Shown: in pieces, positions 52,106 through 62,690 of the stretch | How positions within the stretch are numbered: the stretch's first letter is position 1 | How the letters are laid out: the number at the start of each line of letters is the position of its first letter | Source: Idiomarina ramblicola | GTDB lineage: Bacteria > Pseudomonadota > Gammaproteobacteria > Enterobacterales > Alteromonadaceae | Length of the DNA: 64,000 bases | Direction: 5' to 3' | Assembly (NCBI RefSeq): GCF_003987255.1 | Contig: NZ_PIQC01000009.1 | Span: 78,477 to 142,476, forward strand | Translations under genes and position numbers: made by a program | The notes under the pieces: generated by a model | What the model saw: only the letters and a program-made list of their open reading frames with translations | Told to the model about the DNA's origin: nothing | Database searches by the model: none

Positions 52106-52620
52106 GAAGCCTCTCTTACCAGTAATTTGCGTAGGCGGACTTGCCCGGGCGTGTTCAGTTTCGCTATATCCACCGCACTCAAAGCCAAGCCCTGCTGCTG
52201 TTCTAATTCGGCCAAAAAGCTAAGTAAGTCTGAAAAAGCAACATCATCAATACTCAACAAATACTCCTGACCCTGAGGCTGCAAACGTGCAATTTGGATA
52301 TCTTGTGCAGCCGCTGCGCGGTTAATGCGCTGAGTCACAGAGCCTGAAGCACTTTGTTGCTGAGTGCTGCTTTCCTCTAGCTCTTTGTAACGCGCTATTG
52401 CCTGCTGTACCCACTGATACTGTTGTTGTTGCGCTACGAGTTTTTGCTCAGCATTGGCAACCGCCTGAGCGCTGGGTTGCCAAATAACAAAGTACAACAA
52501 GGCAATAAATAATACGCCTGCCAGTACCGCTAACAAGCTTTGCTCGCGCTGATTAAATTGACGCCAGCGCTGCTTACCTAAATCAAAGTAAGGTGTTAAA
52601 TAACGTGTGAATCCATTCAT
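52102..52620 (-). CDS. gspM: Type II secretion system protein GspM
   Basis: 172 residues: short cytoplasmic N-terminus (FNQREQSLLAV), one membrane helix (about 30-47), a Gln-rich coiled coil and a ferredoxin-like periplasmic domain. It binds GspL and GspC in the inner-membrane platform. It overlaps gspL and gspN by 4 bases each. Confidence 0.9.
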   Translation of the reverse strand: MNGFTRYLTPYFDLGKQRWRQFNQREQSLLAVLAGVLFIALLYFVIWQPSAQAVANAEQKLVAQQQQYQWVQQAIARYKELEESSTQQQSASGSVTQRINRAAAAQDIQIARLQPQGQEYLLSIDDVAFSDLLSFLAELEQQQGLALSAVDIAKLNTPGQVRLRKLLVREAS

Positions 52621-53837
52621 GACTGTGCCCCCTGGCCAGCAAGGTCAACCGTTAATGAACCCGATACTTGATCACCGCGATTACTCATTGAACCGGTTTC
52701 AATACTGAGACCTTCCGCTTTTGCCGCTTGTTGGAAAGCTTCAAACTGAGAAAAACTTTTGGCAGTTGCCTGTAAACGCAGTTCATTATTCTGAAAACGC
52801 AATAACTCAAGTTGCAGGTCCGGCTGTGATTTAAACGCAGGCACTAATTGCTGCAGTACCGCAAGTACTGAGGCTTCATCTCCACTGCCAAGGCCCAGAC
52901 TCTCAAGCTGTCGTTGTAATTGAACCTTTAAATTCACAATCCGCGTTTGACCCGGAAAGGCATCCCGGTATAGTTGCTCCGCCTGTGTTTTCAAAACCTC
53001 ACGTTGAGAATCCAGCTGCCAGTAACGGACACCATTTAATAACACAGCCAGCACAAACAAGACGCTTGCAGCCGTTGCCAGAGCACGCCACGGCAAGTCG
53101 ACAGAACGCTTCGCCCGTTGCGAACGATACGCCCCCTGTCTTAGGTTAATTCCTTTCCCCGTAGCAATACTCTGTACGGCAATCGTGAAAGGCACTTCAA
53201 TATCCGCAGCACTCAAAGGCGCCGGTGCCTGAGGCCAGTTAAGCGAACCGTAGTGGATAATTTCTGTCGGGTTTTCCTGCTCGGCAGCAAAAGACGGAGC
53301 TAACTGTGCAAACTGGTCTTTTTCTATGGTAAAGCCTTGCCACTCGCCGGTTCTTACTATCACACTATTAGCAAGCGTCATTGCCTGCCAATTGTCTTGC
53401 TGGTGCGGAAGCAAAAAGCAGTCCGGAACCCAGTAAGCAGAGTCAATACCCGCATTCGTCAAGACGTTCAGCCAATCATTCATGCGTTCTTTGGCAACGA
53501 CCGCAACCGGCAGCTCCGTTCCTTTGGCATCCGGCCAGGCAAAGTGTAACTCGTCAATATCACTTGCCAGCTCTTCTTCCAGCGCGTATGGAATAATACG
53601 CTGCAGGTGCCTTTTCGCACCCGCCGGCAGCGTCACCTTAGTCATAAAAACGTCTTGTCCCGGCAAGGCGACAATCACTTCGCAACGGGCGGCTTTGTCT
53701 TTCAACTGAGACAGCTCCGCAACAGAGCTGAGTTCACCGCTGGCAATTAGCTCTTGCTGACTTTTGTGCCAGACCAACCAGGGTATGGGTTCGTCGCTAC
53801 CAAAAGCCGGCAAACGCAGAATCAGTGTTTCATGCAT
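52617..53837 (-). CDS. gspL: Type II secretion system protein GspL
   Basis: 406 residues: cytoplasmic actin-like domain (1 to about 245) with LPGQDVFMTKVTLPAGAKRH and IIPYALEEELASDID, a membrane helix at about 250-268, and a periplasmic ferredoxin-like domain. It recruits the GspE ATPase to the membrane. Starts 3 bases after gspK. Confidence 0.92.
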   Translation of the reverse strand: MHETLILRLPAFGSDEPIPWLVWHKSQQELIASGELSSVAELSQLKDKAARCEVIVALPGQDVFMTKVTLPAGAKRHLQRIIPYALEEELASDIDELHFAWPDAKGTELPVAVVAKERMNDWLNVLTNAGIDSAYWVPDCFLLPHQQDNWQAMTLANSVIVRTGEWQGFTIEKDQFAQLAPSFAAEQENPTEIIHYGSLNWPQAPAPLSAADIEVPFTIAVQSIATGKGINLRQGAYRSQRAKRSVDLPWRALATAASVLFVLAVLLNGVRYWQLDSQREVLKTQAEQLYRDAFPGQTRIVNLKVQLQRQLESLGLGSGDEASVLAVLQQLVPAFKSQPDLQLELLRFQNNELRLQATAKSFSQFEAFQQAAKAEGLSIETGSMSNRGDQVSGSLTVDLAGQGAQS

Positions 53838-53840
53838 AAA

Positions 53841-54827
53841 CTAGTCTCCCATCGCCCGGTACAATGTCTGTACTCGACCTGCATTTAAATGTAATACCGA
53901 GCGTGCTCTCATTTCTACTTCCCCCCACTGGATCATTGCTACCAGTTGGAAGTATTCACTGTTTACCGTCAGTTCTGACAGTTCACCATTTAACTCAGAG
54001 CGGACACTTTCAAGCTCCGCCAACTCTGCTATTTCTTCATTCGATTCATAGCCCTGCGGCGGCCGGTTATTTAATAGTTCCACAGCGTCAGCAAGTGCTA
54101 ACTTACCTTCTGTGACCCCCGTTAATACCGCCGCCTGCTCTTGCTCCAGAGTGTTAATATTAACTTTTAAGTCCGTCTCGTTAGGGATGACACAGGCAGA
54201 GTCACTTAAGGTATTTACTATTTCAGCGCTGTAGCCACGTACCATTCTTAACTCACTCAGCTCCATTAACTGACTATTGGCAGCTAAATAAGGCTTGGGT
54301 AAGCTTTCGTAGTCAGGGTCTTCGGCACCATTACTCCCGGACAGCTGACTGTCTTCATCCAGCCAGTCTACCAGACTGTCGGTTAAAATTTCGGCCTGAT
54401 AGTTATCAATATCCAGCGCCTGTAATAAAGCTTTGTACTGCCTTTTTCTTTTCTCCAGAGTACCGGGATCTTCCGAGTCTGAAACCAGACTGTTCAAGTT
54501 AAAACAGCTATACAGGTCGTTAACCCGCGCAGCAATTTGCCCGCCTTCTACTGGAAAAGGCCCGTTCTGACCGGCCCAGTTCTGTTCCCGGTGGGCCACA
54601 CCGTCGTTTTCATCCAATTCGCGCTGAAGCACTTCTTTTAACACATCCTCGGCACTTAACCACATCCAGTAACTCTGTTCAGCCTGTTGTAAGTTACCCA
54701 TGCGCGTTATTTGCAACTGTAATTTCCCGCCTAAATTAACGGCAATAACAGACACTAAAGCAATGACCAGTAACACCGTTATCAACGCAGCGCCTTTTTG
54801 TGATGACTGGTTTAAGTTAATTCGCAC
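53841..54827 (-). CDS. gspK: Type II secretion system minor pseudopilin GspK
   Basis: Start taken at GTG 54827, which overlaps the gspJ stop by 11 bases and places the pseudopilin signal QKG-AALITVLLVIALVSV about 14 residues in. 328 residues; the large alpha domain inserted in the pilin fold is typical of GspK, the pilus-tip protein. It lacks Glu5, as GspK does. An upstream in-frame start at 54875 lies within gspJ. Confidence 0.9.
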   Translation of the reverse strand: MRINLNQSSQKGAALITVLLVIALVSVIAVNLGGKLQLQITRMGNLQQAEQSYWMWLSAEDVLKEVLQRELDENDGVAHREQNWAGQNGPFPVEGGQIAARVNDLYSCFNLNSLVSDSEDPGTLEKRKRQYKALLQALDIDNYQAEILTDSLVDWLDEDSQLSGSNGAEDPDYESLPKPYLAANSQLMELSELRMVRGYSAEIVNTLSDSACVIPNETDLKVNINTLEQEQAAVLTGVTEGKLALADAVELLNNRPPQGYESNEEIAELAELESVRSELNGELSELTVNSEYFQLVAMIQWGEVEMRARSVLHLNAGRVQTLYRAMGD

Positions 54828-55500
54828 GTTGCGAGCCCCCGGTATTACTCTGCGCCGCTTGAACGCCACCGGCAATCAGAAACACCCGCCTGATGGTGCC
54901 AAAGGTTTCACTGCGAATAGTCACTTCAATCGCTTTGGGTAAGTCACCTTCACTTTCCCAGTTCTCACTCCAGCCTTGTTCTAACCCCTGATTAACATCG
55001 CTGCCGGTGTCACTGCGGTAAAAACGAAAGGAGAGCTCATTCACATCCTCTAATAACGTCTGCACAGACGGGTCAGCTGCGCGGTCATTGACAAATGTTT
55101 GTGTCACCCGCTGTAAACTGCCATCCCATATCCGATAAACAACGGGTTGCAACTCACTGCGGGGCATCATATTACCCGGGTTATCGAAGCCGCTTCTGAC
55201 AAACGCCAGGACCCCGCCATCTGAATCAAAATAGCCCGAATCATTACTCAGATATTGATGCATAACGTCTGTGCCGGAAGGTCGTGTTGGTTTAGCCACC
55301 ATTTGACGAATATCCTGCTGCATCAGTAACTGACTAAACTGCAGGCGCTCTAATTGCTCGCGTTGCTGTTGCGACTGCTCCTCAGTACTCACCATTTGGT
55401 TCAGAACCTGAAAGCTGGCAATACCGATAATCGCAAAGATCACCATCGTCACCAAAACTTCCACCAGGGTAAATCCCTTAGCCGCCGAGTTAACGTGCAT
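54817..55500 (-). CDS. gspJ: Type II secretion system minor pseudopilin GspJ
   Basis: Start at ATG 55500 (MHVNSAAKG), behind GGAGA within gspI and overlapping its stop by 11 bases. 227 residues; prepilin motif KG-FTLVEVLVTMVIFAI with Glu5. It forms the tip complex with GspI and GspK. Confidence 0.92.
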   Translation of the reverse strand: MHVNSAAKGFTLVEVLVTMVIFAIIGIASFQVLNQMVSTEEQSQQQREQLERLQFSQLLMQQDIRQMVAKPTRPSGTDVMHQYLSNDSGYFDSDGGVLAFVRSGFDNPGNMMPRSELQPVVYRIWDGSLQRVTQTFVNDRAADPSVQTLLEDVNELSFRFYRSDTGSDVNQGLEQGWSENWESEGDLPKAIEVTIRSETFGTIRRVFLIAGGVQAAQSNTGGSQRAN

Positions 55501-55882
55501 TACCGGTCTCTCCTGCAGCATGTGGTTTGCGCACATAGCGGGTTAGCCGAAAGTGCTCTCTTCCATCTTCACTTTTCTTCACTTTCACGGTTACTGCAAC
55601 CACATTTGGCGTTACCGTTTCGGTCACCTCTTGCTGCCAGTACCAAGTTACGCCCGCCTGCTTTTGCTCGCCGTTCCGACCATTTTCCAGTGGCCAGCGA
55701 TTCTCAATAGACAGCTCCGCCAATCGGTTAGAAGCAACATATTGAGCAAAGGTTTTGTCTTGTAGTGCGCTCAGCCCGGTCAGGTGGCCACTGGCCGCCT
55801 GTAAAGCGGCCAACGCCGCCAGACTAAAAACCGATAAAGCCACCATCACTTCAATTAAGGTAAAGCCCCGCAGAATACGCAT
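55490..55882 (-). CDS. gspI: Type II secretion system minor pseudopilin GspI
   Basis: 130 residues with the prepilin motif MRILRG-FTLIEVMVALSVF, conserved LSALQDKTFAQYVASNRLAEL after the helix. Start ATG 55882, with CGGAG inside the end of gspH; gap to gspH is 2 bases. The nucleating minor pseudopilin of the tip complex. Confidence 0.93.
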   Translation of the reverse strand: MRILRGFTLIEVMVALSVFSLAALAALQAASGHLTGLSALQDKTFAQYVASNRLAELSIENRWPLENGRNGEQKQAGVTWYWQQEVTETVTPNVVAVTVKVKKSEDGREHFRLTRYVRKPHAAGETGNAR

Positions 55883-55884
55883 AG

Positions 55885-56436
55885 TTACTCCGGAGCCTCT
55901 GCGGATAAACTGATTAACCAGCTATTTTCTGCAATCAACCAACGTTCCGCCTCAGGGTCATTCAAATGTTCAATATGGACACTGAATAATGTCATTTCAC
56001 CACTAGGGAGAATCAAAATATCGGGCACCGGCTTATCTTCATCACTTTCTTGCGAAAACAAACCGCTATTCAATGATTCATTTTGTTCAAGAACTTCCAG
56101 CCCGCGGCTGCTAAAGCGCCAGCGCAGCGGCCACTCAGTTTCTTGAGCCCGCAAACCACGCGGGCTGTCCTCCAACCATTCGTCGTCCTTCCAAAAAAGG
56201 AAATGATACCCGTCCTCGTGGAATTTTAATCCGATAGGCTGTTGCCTGACCATTGCGTATTCGCGGGCATAATTTAGCTGATGACGTAAGGTGATTGCGG
56301 CATTATGAGGCGAGTCTTTGCCCCTTTCACCGCCCGGCAGGGTAAACACAACGGCGCTGGCGATAAGGCCAAGAATGGCCATCACCAGCATGACTTCAAT
56401 TAAGGTAAAACCAAACTGACAACGCTTATTGATCAC
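55885..56436 (-). CDS. gspH: Type II secretion system minor pseudopilin GspH
   Basis: Start taken at GTG 56436 (VINKRCQFG), which overlaps the gspG stop by 11 bases; a TTG at 56451 is possible. 183 residues; motif FG-FTLIEVMLVMAILGLI. C-terminal pilin fold of GspH type (DEPVPDILILPSGEMTLF-like region). No Shine-Dalgarno is visible, suggesting coupling to gspG. Confidence 0.9.
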   Translation of the reverse strand: MINKRCQFGFTLIEVMLVMAILGLIASAVVFTLPGGERGKDSPHNAAITLRHQLNYAREYAMVRQQPIGLKFHEDGYHFLFWKDDEWLEDSPRGLRAQETEWPLRWRFSSRGLEVLEQNESLNSGLFSQESDEDKPVPDILILPSGEMTLFSVHIEHLNDPEAERWLIAENSWLISLSAEAPE

Positions 56437-56863
56437 GGTCGTTGTTGCCAATCATCCAACTGCCAAAATCATCATCGGTACCCGGCTGACCATCCGGCCC
56501 CGGAGAGAAAATATCAACGTCGCTATACTGACCAGGATTTAGCAATAAGTAGTCATTGCCATAAGGGTCTTGTGGTAAACGACGAATATAACCGCCGCTG
56601 CGATAACTGCGTGGCTGCGGATCCATGTTCGGCTCATTCACTAAGGCTTCAAGCCCCTGCTCTGTCGTCGGAAACATCCCGTTATCTAAATGATACTGCG
56701 CCAGCGCATTTTCTAACGCAACGATGTCAGCGATAACTTTTTGTTCATTCGCTTTTTCCTGATTACCCAGAACATTGGGTAACACCATGGTCGCCAAAAT
56801 ACCGATGATGGCAATGACCACCATGACTTCGACCAATGAAAAACCTGTTTGATTACGTCTCAT
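56426..56863 (-). CDS. gspG: Type II secretion system major pseudopilin GspG
   Basis: 145 residues. Leader MRRNQTG is cut before FSLVEVMVVIAIIGILA by the prepilin peptidase, which is not encoded in this window. Calcium-site region with LPQDPYGNDYLLLNPGQY and SPGPDGQPGTDDD is typical. It builds the secretion pseudopilus. Confidence 0.96.
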   Translation of the reverse strand: MRRNQTGFSLVEVMVVIAIIGILATMVLPNVLGNQEKANEQKVIADIVALENALAQYHLDNGMFPTTEQGLEALVNEPNMDPQPRSYRSGGYIRRLPQDPYGNDYLLLNPGQYSDVDIFSPGPDGQPGTDDDFGSWMIGNNDRDQ

Positions 56864-56865
56864 AG

Positions 56866-58092
56866 CTAAAGCCCTACACTATTATTTAATTGTAAAATGG
56901 GTTGAATGATAGACAGTACAATAAAGAATACGATGCCCGCCATTGTCACAATCAGCACCGGTTCAAACACTTTCAAGCTAACCGATACCAAATTTTCAAA
57001 TTCTCTGTCCTGGTTATCTGCTGAGCGTTTCAGCATCTGTTCTAGCTCACCAGACTTTTCACCGGCTGCGATCATGTGCAGCATCATCGGTGGAAACAAG
57101 CCCGTTTCCTGCAATGCGCCCCGCATTGATGAACCTTCCCGGACGCGGTCGGCGGCTTCATCAACGGCTTGTCTTATCGCTAAGTTCCCAATCACTGATG
57201 AAGTTATGCGCAATCCATCCAGTAAAGGAACCGCTGAAGAAGTCAGAATGCTCAGAGTGCGGGCAAAACGGGCGGTACTGACCCCTCTTATGACCTTACC
57301 CAGCATCGGAAGTTTTAACAGTCTACGATGATATTTCAGGCGGTTCTTTTCATTTCTTAGCCATTGATTGAAAACAACCAACACCGCTGCCAGCGTAATC
57401 AGTAACCACAGCCCCCAATTTTGCAAAAATTCACTAATGGCTATCATGGCTAAGGTGGTTGGCGGCAACTCCTGGCCCATAGTGGAAAAATTATCCACTA
57501 TCTGCGGCACAATAGAAACCAGCAGAAAGACCACAATACCAACAGCAACCAAAGTCAGCATTAACGGATAGATAAGCGCCTGGGTTAGCTGGCTTTTCAT
57601 ATGCTGCCGCTGTTCCGTGTAGTTTGCCAACTCGTCAAGCACTGTGTCTAAGTGTCCGGACTTTTCTCCGGCAGCAACCATCGCTGTATACAGCGAATCA
57701 AAAACCCCGGGGAACTCTGACATCGCCTCGGCAAGGCCGTAACCTTCGACCACTTTACTGCGTACCGACATCAGTAGCTTTTTCAGACGTGGTTTTTCTG
57801 TCTGATCAGCGACCGCCAACAAGGCTTGCTCAATAGGAAGGGCCGAGCTTACTAGCGTTGATAACTGGCGCGTAATTAAGGCTAAATCCTGCGCTTTTAC
57901 TTTACGCTGAGGCAGCCCGAAGCGCGGCTGTAAGGTTTTTTTTCTGTCCTGATCTGCTGCCGGCACTATGGTTAAAGGCATTAAGCCTTTTTCACGCAAT
58001 AACTGTCGTACCTGGCGCTCCGTGTCGGCTTCCAGTACCCCTTTTTTCTTTCTGCCGTTAGCTTCAACGGCTTGGTATTCAAATGCCGCCAC
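56866..58092 (-). CDS. gspF: Type II secretion system inner-membrane protein GspF
   Basis: 408 residues with two repeated helical cytoplasmic domains and three membrane helices (about 175-200, 225-245, 380-400). FEYQAVEANGRKKKGVLEAD at the N-terminus and AAGEKSG in both halves are family marks. Platform protein of the secretion system. Gap to gspG is 2 bases. Confidence 0.95.
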   Translation of the reverse strand: MAAFEYQAVEANGRKKKGVLEADTERQVRQLLREKGLMPLTIVPAADQDRKKTLQPRFGLPQRKVKAQDLALITRQLSTLVSSALPIEQALLAVADQTEKPRLKKLLMSVRSKVVEGYGLAEAMSEFPGVFDSLYTAMVAAGEKSGHLDTVLDELANYTEQRQHMKSQLTQALIYPLMLTLVAVGIVVFLLVSIVPQIVDNFSTMGQELPPTTLAMIAISEFLQNWGLWLLITLAAVLVVFNQWLRNEKNRLKYHRRLLKLPMLGKVIRGVSTARFARTLSILTSSAVPLLDGLRITSSVIGNLAIRQAVDEAADRVREGSSMRGALQETGLFPPMMLHMIAAGEKSGELEQMLKRSADNQDREFENLVSVSLKVFEPVLIVTMAGIVFFIVLSIIQPILQLNNSVGL

Positions 58093-58095
58093 CCT

Positions 58096-59580
58096 TTACT
58101 CCTCGCGGGTAACCCGCAGCACTTCTTCCAGCGTTGTTTTGCCTTTCAGTACTTTTGCTAAACCGTCCTGACGAATACCGGGAGTCGACTGACGAATGTA
58201 CTTTTCAATAGACTGTTCGCCGTGGCCGTTATGAACCAGTTCGCGAACATGGTCATCCACCACCAACAGTTCGTGAATCCCCGTACGCCCCCGGTACCCT
58301 GTTTGGTTGCAATGCTCACAACTACCGGCACGATATATAATAGTGTCGTCTGCAGCGGCGAGCCCCAACATATTTTTTTCTTCCTCATCTGGCTGATGAG
58401 GTTGCTTGCATTCGCTACAAAGTGTGCGCACCAAACGTTGCGATAACACAGCCAACAGACTGGACGACAGCAAAAACGGTTCAACCCCCATGTCTTCCAG
58501 GCGCGTTATAGCACCAGCGGCTGTATTGGTGTGCAAAGTAGAAAGAACCAAATGACCGGTTAACGATGCCTGCACCGCAATTTGCGCCGTTTCAACATCA
58601 CGGATTTCACCAACCATGACCACATCGGGGTCTTGTCGCAGAATAGCCCGTAAACCTCGGGCAAACGTCATATCCACTCTGGGGTTAACCTGCATCTGAC
58701 CAATACCGTCAATGGCGTACTCTATCGGATCCTCGACGGTCAGGATATTCCGGTCTTTAGAGTTAATCTCGCTGAGGCCTGCGTACAAAGTCGTACTTTT
58801 ACCCGAGCCAGTCGGCCCGGTCACTAAAATAATGCCGTGTGGTTTGTAAATCAGTTCCTGGAAAATTTTGCGGTTAGCATCGGTCATTCCCAGCTCAGTC
58901 AGGTTCAGTCTTGCGTTGTTTTTGTCCAATAAACGCAACACCACTCGCTCGCCATGATTCGACGGCATAGTAGACACCCGCACATCTACCGCACGACCAG
59001 CAATCAGCAAAGAAATACGCCCATCCTGAGGCACCCGTTTCTCAGCGATATCCAGTTGCGCCATGACTTTTATCCGCGACACCAGCAAGGAAGACAATTT
59101 ACGGTTTGGTCGCAACACTTCACGCAAGACGCCATCAATGCGAAAACGAATGAGCAAGGCTTTTTCGAAGGTCTCAATGTGGATATCAGAAGCGCCTTCT
59201 TTTATTGCTTCGCTCAACATCGCGTTAATCAGTTTAATAATAGGCGCGTCGTCTTCACTCTCCAGCAAGTCTTCCGTTTGCGGCAGTTCATCCGCCAGTG
59301 AGAACAGATCGGACTCGTTACCGATGTCCTCCATCAACTGCTTTGCTTCTGACGAATCGCGCTGATAAGCCTGGGTTAACAGGCTTTCAAAGTCACTAGC
59401 CGCGTGTTCCTGTAGGGTAACCGGTTGCCCTAAAGCGCGTCTGACTTCTTGCAATGCTGCCGCTGAAATGCCTGCACGACAATGCAAAACCATAGGCTCG
59501 CCGTGTTCTACTACAACACCAAAGCGTTTAGCAAAGCTAAAAGGTAACCGGGTTGTTGCAATCGCACTGGCTTCAGTCAT
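58096..59580 (-). CDS. gspE: Type II secretion ATPase GspE
   Basis: Start at ATG 59580, overlapping gspD by 8 bases; the frame extends further into gspD. 494 residues: N-terminal GspL-binding part, then ATPase with [15 protein letters not shown] (Walker A), [10 protein letters not shown] (Asp box), GEIRDVETA (Walker B) and LSTLHTNTA (His box). The four-Cys zinc site is CSECKQP and CEHCNQTG. It powers pseudopilus assembly. Confidence 0.96.
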   Translation of the reverse strand: MTEASAIATTRLPFSFAKRFGVVVEHGEPMVLHCRAGISAAALQEVRRALGQPVTLQEHAASDFESLLTQAYQRDSSEAKQLMEDIGNESDLFSLADELPQTEDLLESEDDAPIIKLINAMLSEAIKEGASDIHIETFEKALLIRFRIDGVLREVLRPNRKLSSLLVSRIKVMAQLDIAEKRVPQDGRISLLIAGRAVDVRVSTMPSNHGERVVLRLLDKNNARLNLTELGMTDANRKIFQELIYKPHGIILVTGPTGSGKSTTLYAGLSEINSKDRNILTVEDPIEYAIDGIGQMQVNPRVDMTFARGLRAILRQDPDVVMVGEIRDVETAQIAVQASLTGHLVLSTLHTNTAAGAITRLEDMGVEPFLLSSSLLAVLSQRLVRTLCSECKQPHQPDEEEKNMLGLAAADDTIIYRAGSCEHCNQTGYRGRTGIHELLVVDDHVRELVHNGHGEQSIEKYIRQSTPGIRQDGLAKVLKGKTTLEEVLRVTREE

Positions 59581-61663
59581 TTTTTTGCCCGTTGGTTTGT
59601 GTCTCCGCCTCATCTTTGTCCTGGTTGTCCAGGTACTCGTCAAAACCAGGCGGAAGGGTCAACTCACTGTCCCAGTCGTTGAGTAGCGGCGAATCCTCTG
59701 TTGGCATCAGAGAAATGCCACGGGCGCGCTCATCTAACTGCAGCGCTCGCATATAATTGTACTTAGCTGAACTCAGTTCGCGCATGCGGTTACCATCACG
59801 CACTATCGTTGGGCGAATAAAGACCATTAAGTTGCGCTTCTGCTTAGAAGTTGAAGTTGAGCTGAATAATTTACCGATAAACGGAATGTCACCCAATAAA
59901 GGAATTTTGGATACCGATTCCTGCACGTCTTCATCAATTAAGCCACCCAAAACAATCGTTTCGCCGTCATCTGCCATGACGGTGGTTTTCAGTTCACGCT
60001 TATTAATAATAACGTCAACGGCCGTTGCGCCACTTAAACTGGAAACTTCCTGCTCTATCGTCATTTGCACAGCGTCACCCTCGTTAATCTGAGGCGTGAC
60101 TTTTAACTTGATACCTATTTCGGTGCGGTCAACGGTCTGGAACGGGTTATCGTTGTTATCACCCGTGGTCGAGCCGCTAATAGTGGGGACTTCCTGACCC
60201 ACCAGAAAACTCGCTTCTTCGTTATCAACAGTGACAATACTGGGTGTGGCCAGAATGTTTGAACGGGAATCCTGAGTAACGGCTTGTACCACCGCAGCCC
60301 AGTCATTTTTGATGGTGCCGAACATCATTCCGTTGACCGAGCCGAGTAATTCCGCCAGCAAAGAAATGTCACCCGGTTCATCAGGTTCTGTAGTGGTGAC
60401 TTCAACCCCACCGTCGGTTATTCGAGTGGTCGTGGTGCCGGGTCTTTCACGAGCCTGGTAAGCGCCCGCTGCCAGACTGCCAATGGGAACCTGGCTACCA
60501 TCGTTGTACTGCACCATACCGCCGTCTTCGCTAATCCATTGCACACCAAAGTTAACATTGTCACCTTCCATAATCTCAACAATGATGGCTTCGACCTGAA
60601 CCTGGGCACGACGAATATCCAAGTCACGAATGACTTTCTCCAACGATGCCAGCATGTCCTTTTGTGCCGTAATCACGACCGAGTTGGTTGGCTCATGAGG
60701 GCTGATACTGACCGTTTCGTCACCGCTACTGCGACGACGTTGTGTATTATTTCCAGTACTTGATTGCTGTTCAACTTCCGCCTGGATAGACCGGCTGACA
60801 TCTTTTAATACCTCGACAACCTCAGGTGCCTTCGCATATTTAAGATAAAAAACGCGCGTGTTACCTTCGGTTTTTAAGTCCTGATCGAGCTGTTTTATCA
60901 ACTTAACGACACGAGCTCTGGCTCGCGGTTCGCCACTGACAATAACGCTATTACTGCGCTCGTCAGCAACAATTTTTGGGATCAATAACGCGGGCACACC
61001 TTCGTTATTCTTTTCATAAAGCGATTGAGCAATACGAACAATTTCACTTGCGGATGCGTACTCCAGGCTGATCATATCAACATCCTGATCGCCGGCCTGA
61101 TCCACTCGCTCAATAATTTCAACCAACCGTTGTACCGTCTCAGAACGGCCAGTCATCATAATGACGTTGGAGGGGTCGTAGCTCACTACCATGCCACCGC
61201 CGCTTTGGTCATTTAACTGACGTAATAAGGGAGCTAACTCTCGTACGGATACGTTTTCAACGGGCACCACCCGGGTGACCATGGTGTCCCCTGAGCCTCT
61301 GGTCTCTCTGTCTAGTACAGGCAATGAAGAGGTTTTGGCATCCTTGTCGCGAATAACTTTAAGCACGCCGGATTCCATTTCAATAATAGCAAACCCGTAA
61401 ACTTCGAGAACATTAAGGAAAAACTGATAGTACTGCTCTTCATTCATGACATCGTAGCTGCGAACATCAATTTTGCCCCTGACGTTCGGATCAATAATGA
61501 TGGTTTTTTCAAGATTACGACCAACGACCTGAATAAATTCGTTAATATCAGTATTTTTAAAACTGGCGGCATACTCTTCGCTGCTTAATGGCGCGCTCGT
61601 AAGAGTTAACACCAACCCCAGGGCTCCCAGCCATGCTTTTAAGCCACTCTTTGCCACTGTCAT
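59573..61663 (-). CDS. gspD: Type II secretion secretin GspD
   Basis: 696 residues with signal peptide, N0-N3 domains ([38 protein letters not shown]) and the secretin channel domain ([30 protein letters not shown] gate, [10 protein letters not shown]). It ends in an acidic and Gln-rich tail. It is the outer-membrane exit pore. Starts 1 base after gspC. Confidence 0.96.
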   Translation of the reverse strand: MTVAKSGLKAWLGALGLVLTLTSAPLSSEEYAASFKNTDINEFIQVVGRNLEKTIIIDPNVRGKIDVRSYDVMNEEQYYQFFLNVLEVYGFAIIEMESGVLKVIRDKDAKTSSLPVLDRETRGSGDTMVTRVVPVENVSVRELAPLLRQLNDQSGGGMVVSYDPSNVIMMTGRSETVQRLVEIIERVDQAGDQDVDMISLEYASASEIVRIAQSLYEKNNEGVPALLIPKIVADERSNSVIVSGEPRARARVVKLIKQLDQDLKTEGNTRVFYLKYAKAPEVVEVLKDVSRSIQAEVEQQSSTGNNTQRRRSSGDETVSISPHEPTNSVVITAQKDMLASLEKVIRDLDIRRAQVQVEAIIVEIMEGDNVNFGVQWISEDGGMVQYNDGSQVPIGSLAAGAYQARERPGTTTTRITDGGVEVTTTEPDEPGDISLLAELLGSVNGMMFGTIKNDWAAVVQAVTQDSRSNILATPSIVTVDNEEASFLVGQEVPTISGSTTGDNNDNPFQTVDRTEIGIKLKVTPQINEGDAVQMTIEQEVSSLSGATAVDVIINKRELKTTVMADDGETIVLGGLIDEDVQESVSKIPLLGDIPFIGKLFSSTSTSKQKRNLMVFIRPTIVRDGNRMRELSSAKYNYMRALQLDERARGISLMPTEDSPLLNDWDSELTLPPGFDEYLDNQDKDEAETQTNGQKND

Positions 61664-61664
61664 A

Positions 61665-62579
61665 TTAATTATCCTGTTTTACCGGTAGCTCAAACGACAG
61701 CTCCATCCGTTCACCGTCGCGCTCAATTTCAATAATGACCTGTTCTTGTTCTGACAGTTCCTGACTGGCCAGCATTGCTTGCTCCATGTCAGTCAGATCG
61801 TAGCCATTTATAGCCACTGCCAAGTCACCGTTTTGGAATCCTGCGTCCCGAAATAACTCGGGGTTCTTGCCTGAATTTAATTTGTACCCTTTCAGTTCAC
61901 CATTACTTTGAACTGGCGAAATGCTTACGTAATCCAGTAAAGACGATGGGTTATCGGCCACCTCAGCCAACTGCTGCTCTACTGTGACATCATCAACGGT
62001 ATTCGCGTCATTGTTATCAACTGAATTCGACGTTTCTTCATTATTTTCTGAATCATCAACAATAAGCGCCAACGCAGGTCGGTCTTCACCAATATCTTCC
62101 ATCTGCAAAGTTTCTAAGCGTCCATTATTGTCAAGAATGACGCGGTCAGCGTGAATCTCTTCCACCGTGACCGAGGAGCTGCCCAAGTTCTCGCCAACAA
62201 TATAGGTTTGCTGCTGACTACCTTGCTGAATGATCGCAGCTGAACGTTCTGGATTTGAGCTGGCAGAAACACCTATCAGGCGAACATTTAATGATGTTTT
62301 AGGAGCATTCCGGGTATTCGAAGAGCGATTATCCTGGTCCGTTGCACCAAATAAATTTAACGACGTTAACGTGCTTAAGTCTGCGTTGCTGGTAGCAGCA
62401 ACATCCACTGTGACTTTAGGCAACGCCGCGCTTCCCTCTGGTTCAGCCGGGCTCACTAAAGACCAGGTGAAACGGGCGAGCAACACCGCAACCAAAAACC
62501 AGGCGAAAGCCGTTAGCGCCTGCATTAGCCGGCGCCACATTTGAGCATCTGTAATTATTTGTTGAAGTCGGGCAGTCAC
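61665..62579 (-). CDS. gspC: Type II secretion protein GspC
   Basis: Start is GTG 62579. 304 residues: cytoplasmic start, membrane helix (about 21-40), HR domain with LTSLNLFGATDQ and ERSAAIIQQGSQQQTYIVGE, an acidic Asn-rich linker (SENNEETSNSVDNNDANTVD, about 180-200), and a C-terminal PDZ domain (GYKLNSGKNPELFRDAGFQN). It joins platform and secretin. First gene of the complete gspC-N operon. Confidence 0.93.
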   Translation of the reverse strand: MTARLQQIITDAQMWRRLMQALTAFAWFLVAVLLARFTWSLVSPAEPEGSAALPKVTVDVAATSNADLSTLTSLNLFGATDQDNRSSNTRNAPKTSLNVRLIGVSASSNPERSAAIIQQGSQQQTYIVGENLGSSSVTVEEIHADRVILDNNGRLETLQMEDIGEDRPALALIVDDSENNEETSNSVDNNDANTVDDVTVEQQLAEVADNPSSLLDYVSISPVQSNGELKGYKLNSGKNPELFRDAGFQNGDLAVAINGYDLTDMEQAMLASQELSEQEQVIIEIERDGERMELSFELPVKQDN

Positions 62580-62621
62580 TTTATTCTTATTCTTGTTACA
62601 CTGACAAAAGACGATTCATGC

Positions 62622-62650
62622 ATTCTAGCGCAGGCGACATGAGTCAACAA
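62622..62650 (-). promoter_or_regulatory. Promoter of the gsp operon
   Basis: Minus strand TTGTTG (62650-62645), 17-base spacer, TAGAAT (62627-62622), about 43 bases before the gspC GTG. The best hexamer pair in the 111-base gap between gspC and hslR. Confidence 0.5.
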
Positions 62651-62670
62651 TCGATTAACACAAAGTTTAT

Positions 62671-62682
62671 AACGAATTCGTT
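62671..62682. promoter_or_regulatory. Palindrome AACGAATTCGTT before hslR
   Basis: Exact 12-bp palindrome ending 8 bases before the hslR ATG and covering where a ribosome site would be; no Shine-Dalgarno is present. TATAAC just upstream (62667-62672) is a weak -10. Possibly an operator or an RNA element limiting translation. Confidence 0.3.
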
Positions 62683-62690
62683 GCGTTTTT

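Noticed and set aside
51359..62579. Type IV pilus operon
   Set aside because: The order C-D-E-F-G-H-I-J-K-L-M-N with secretin, GspC PDZ and GspL/M is specific to type II secretion.
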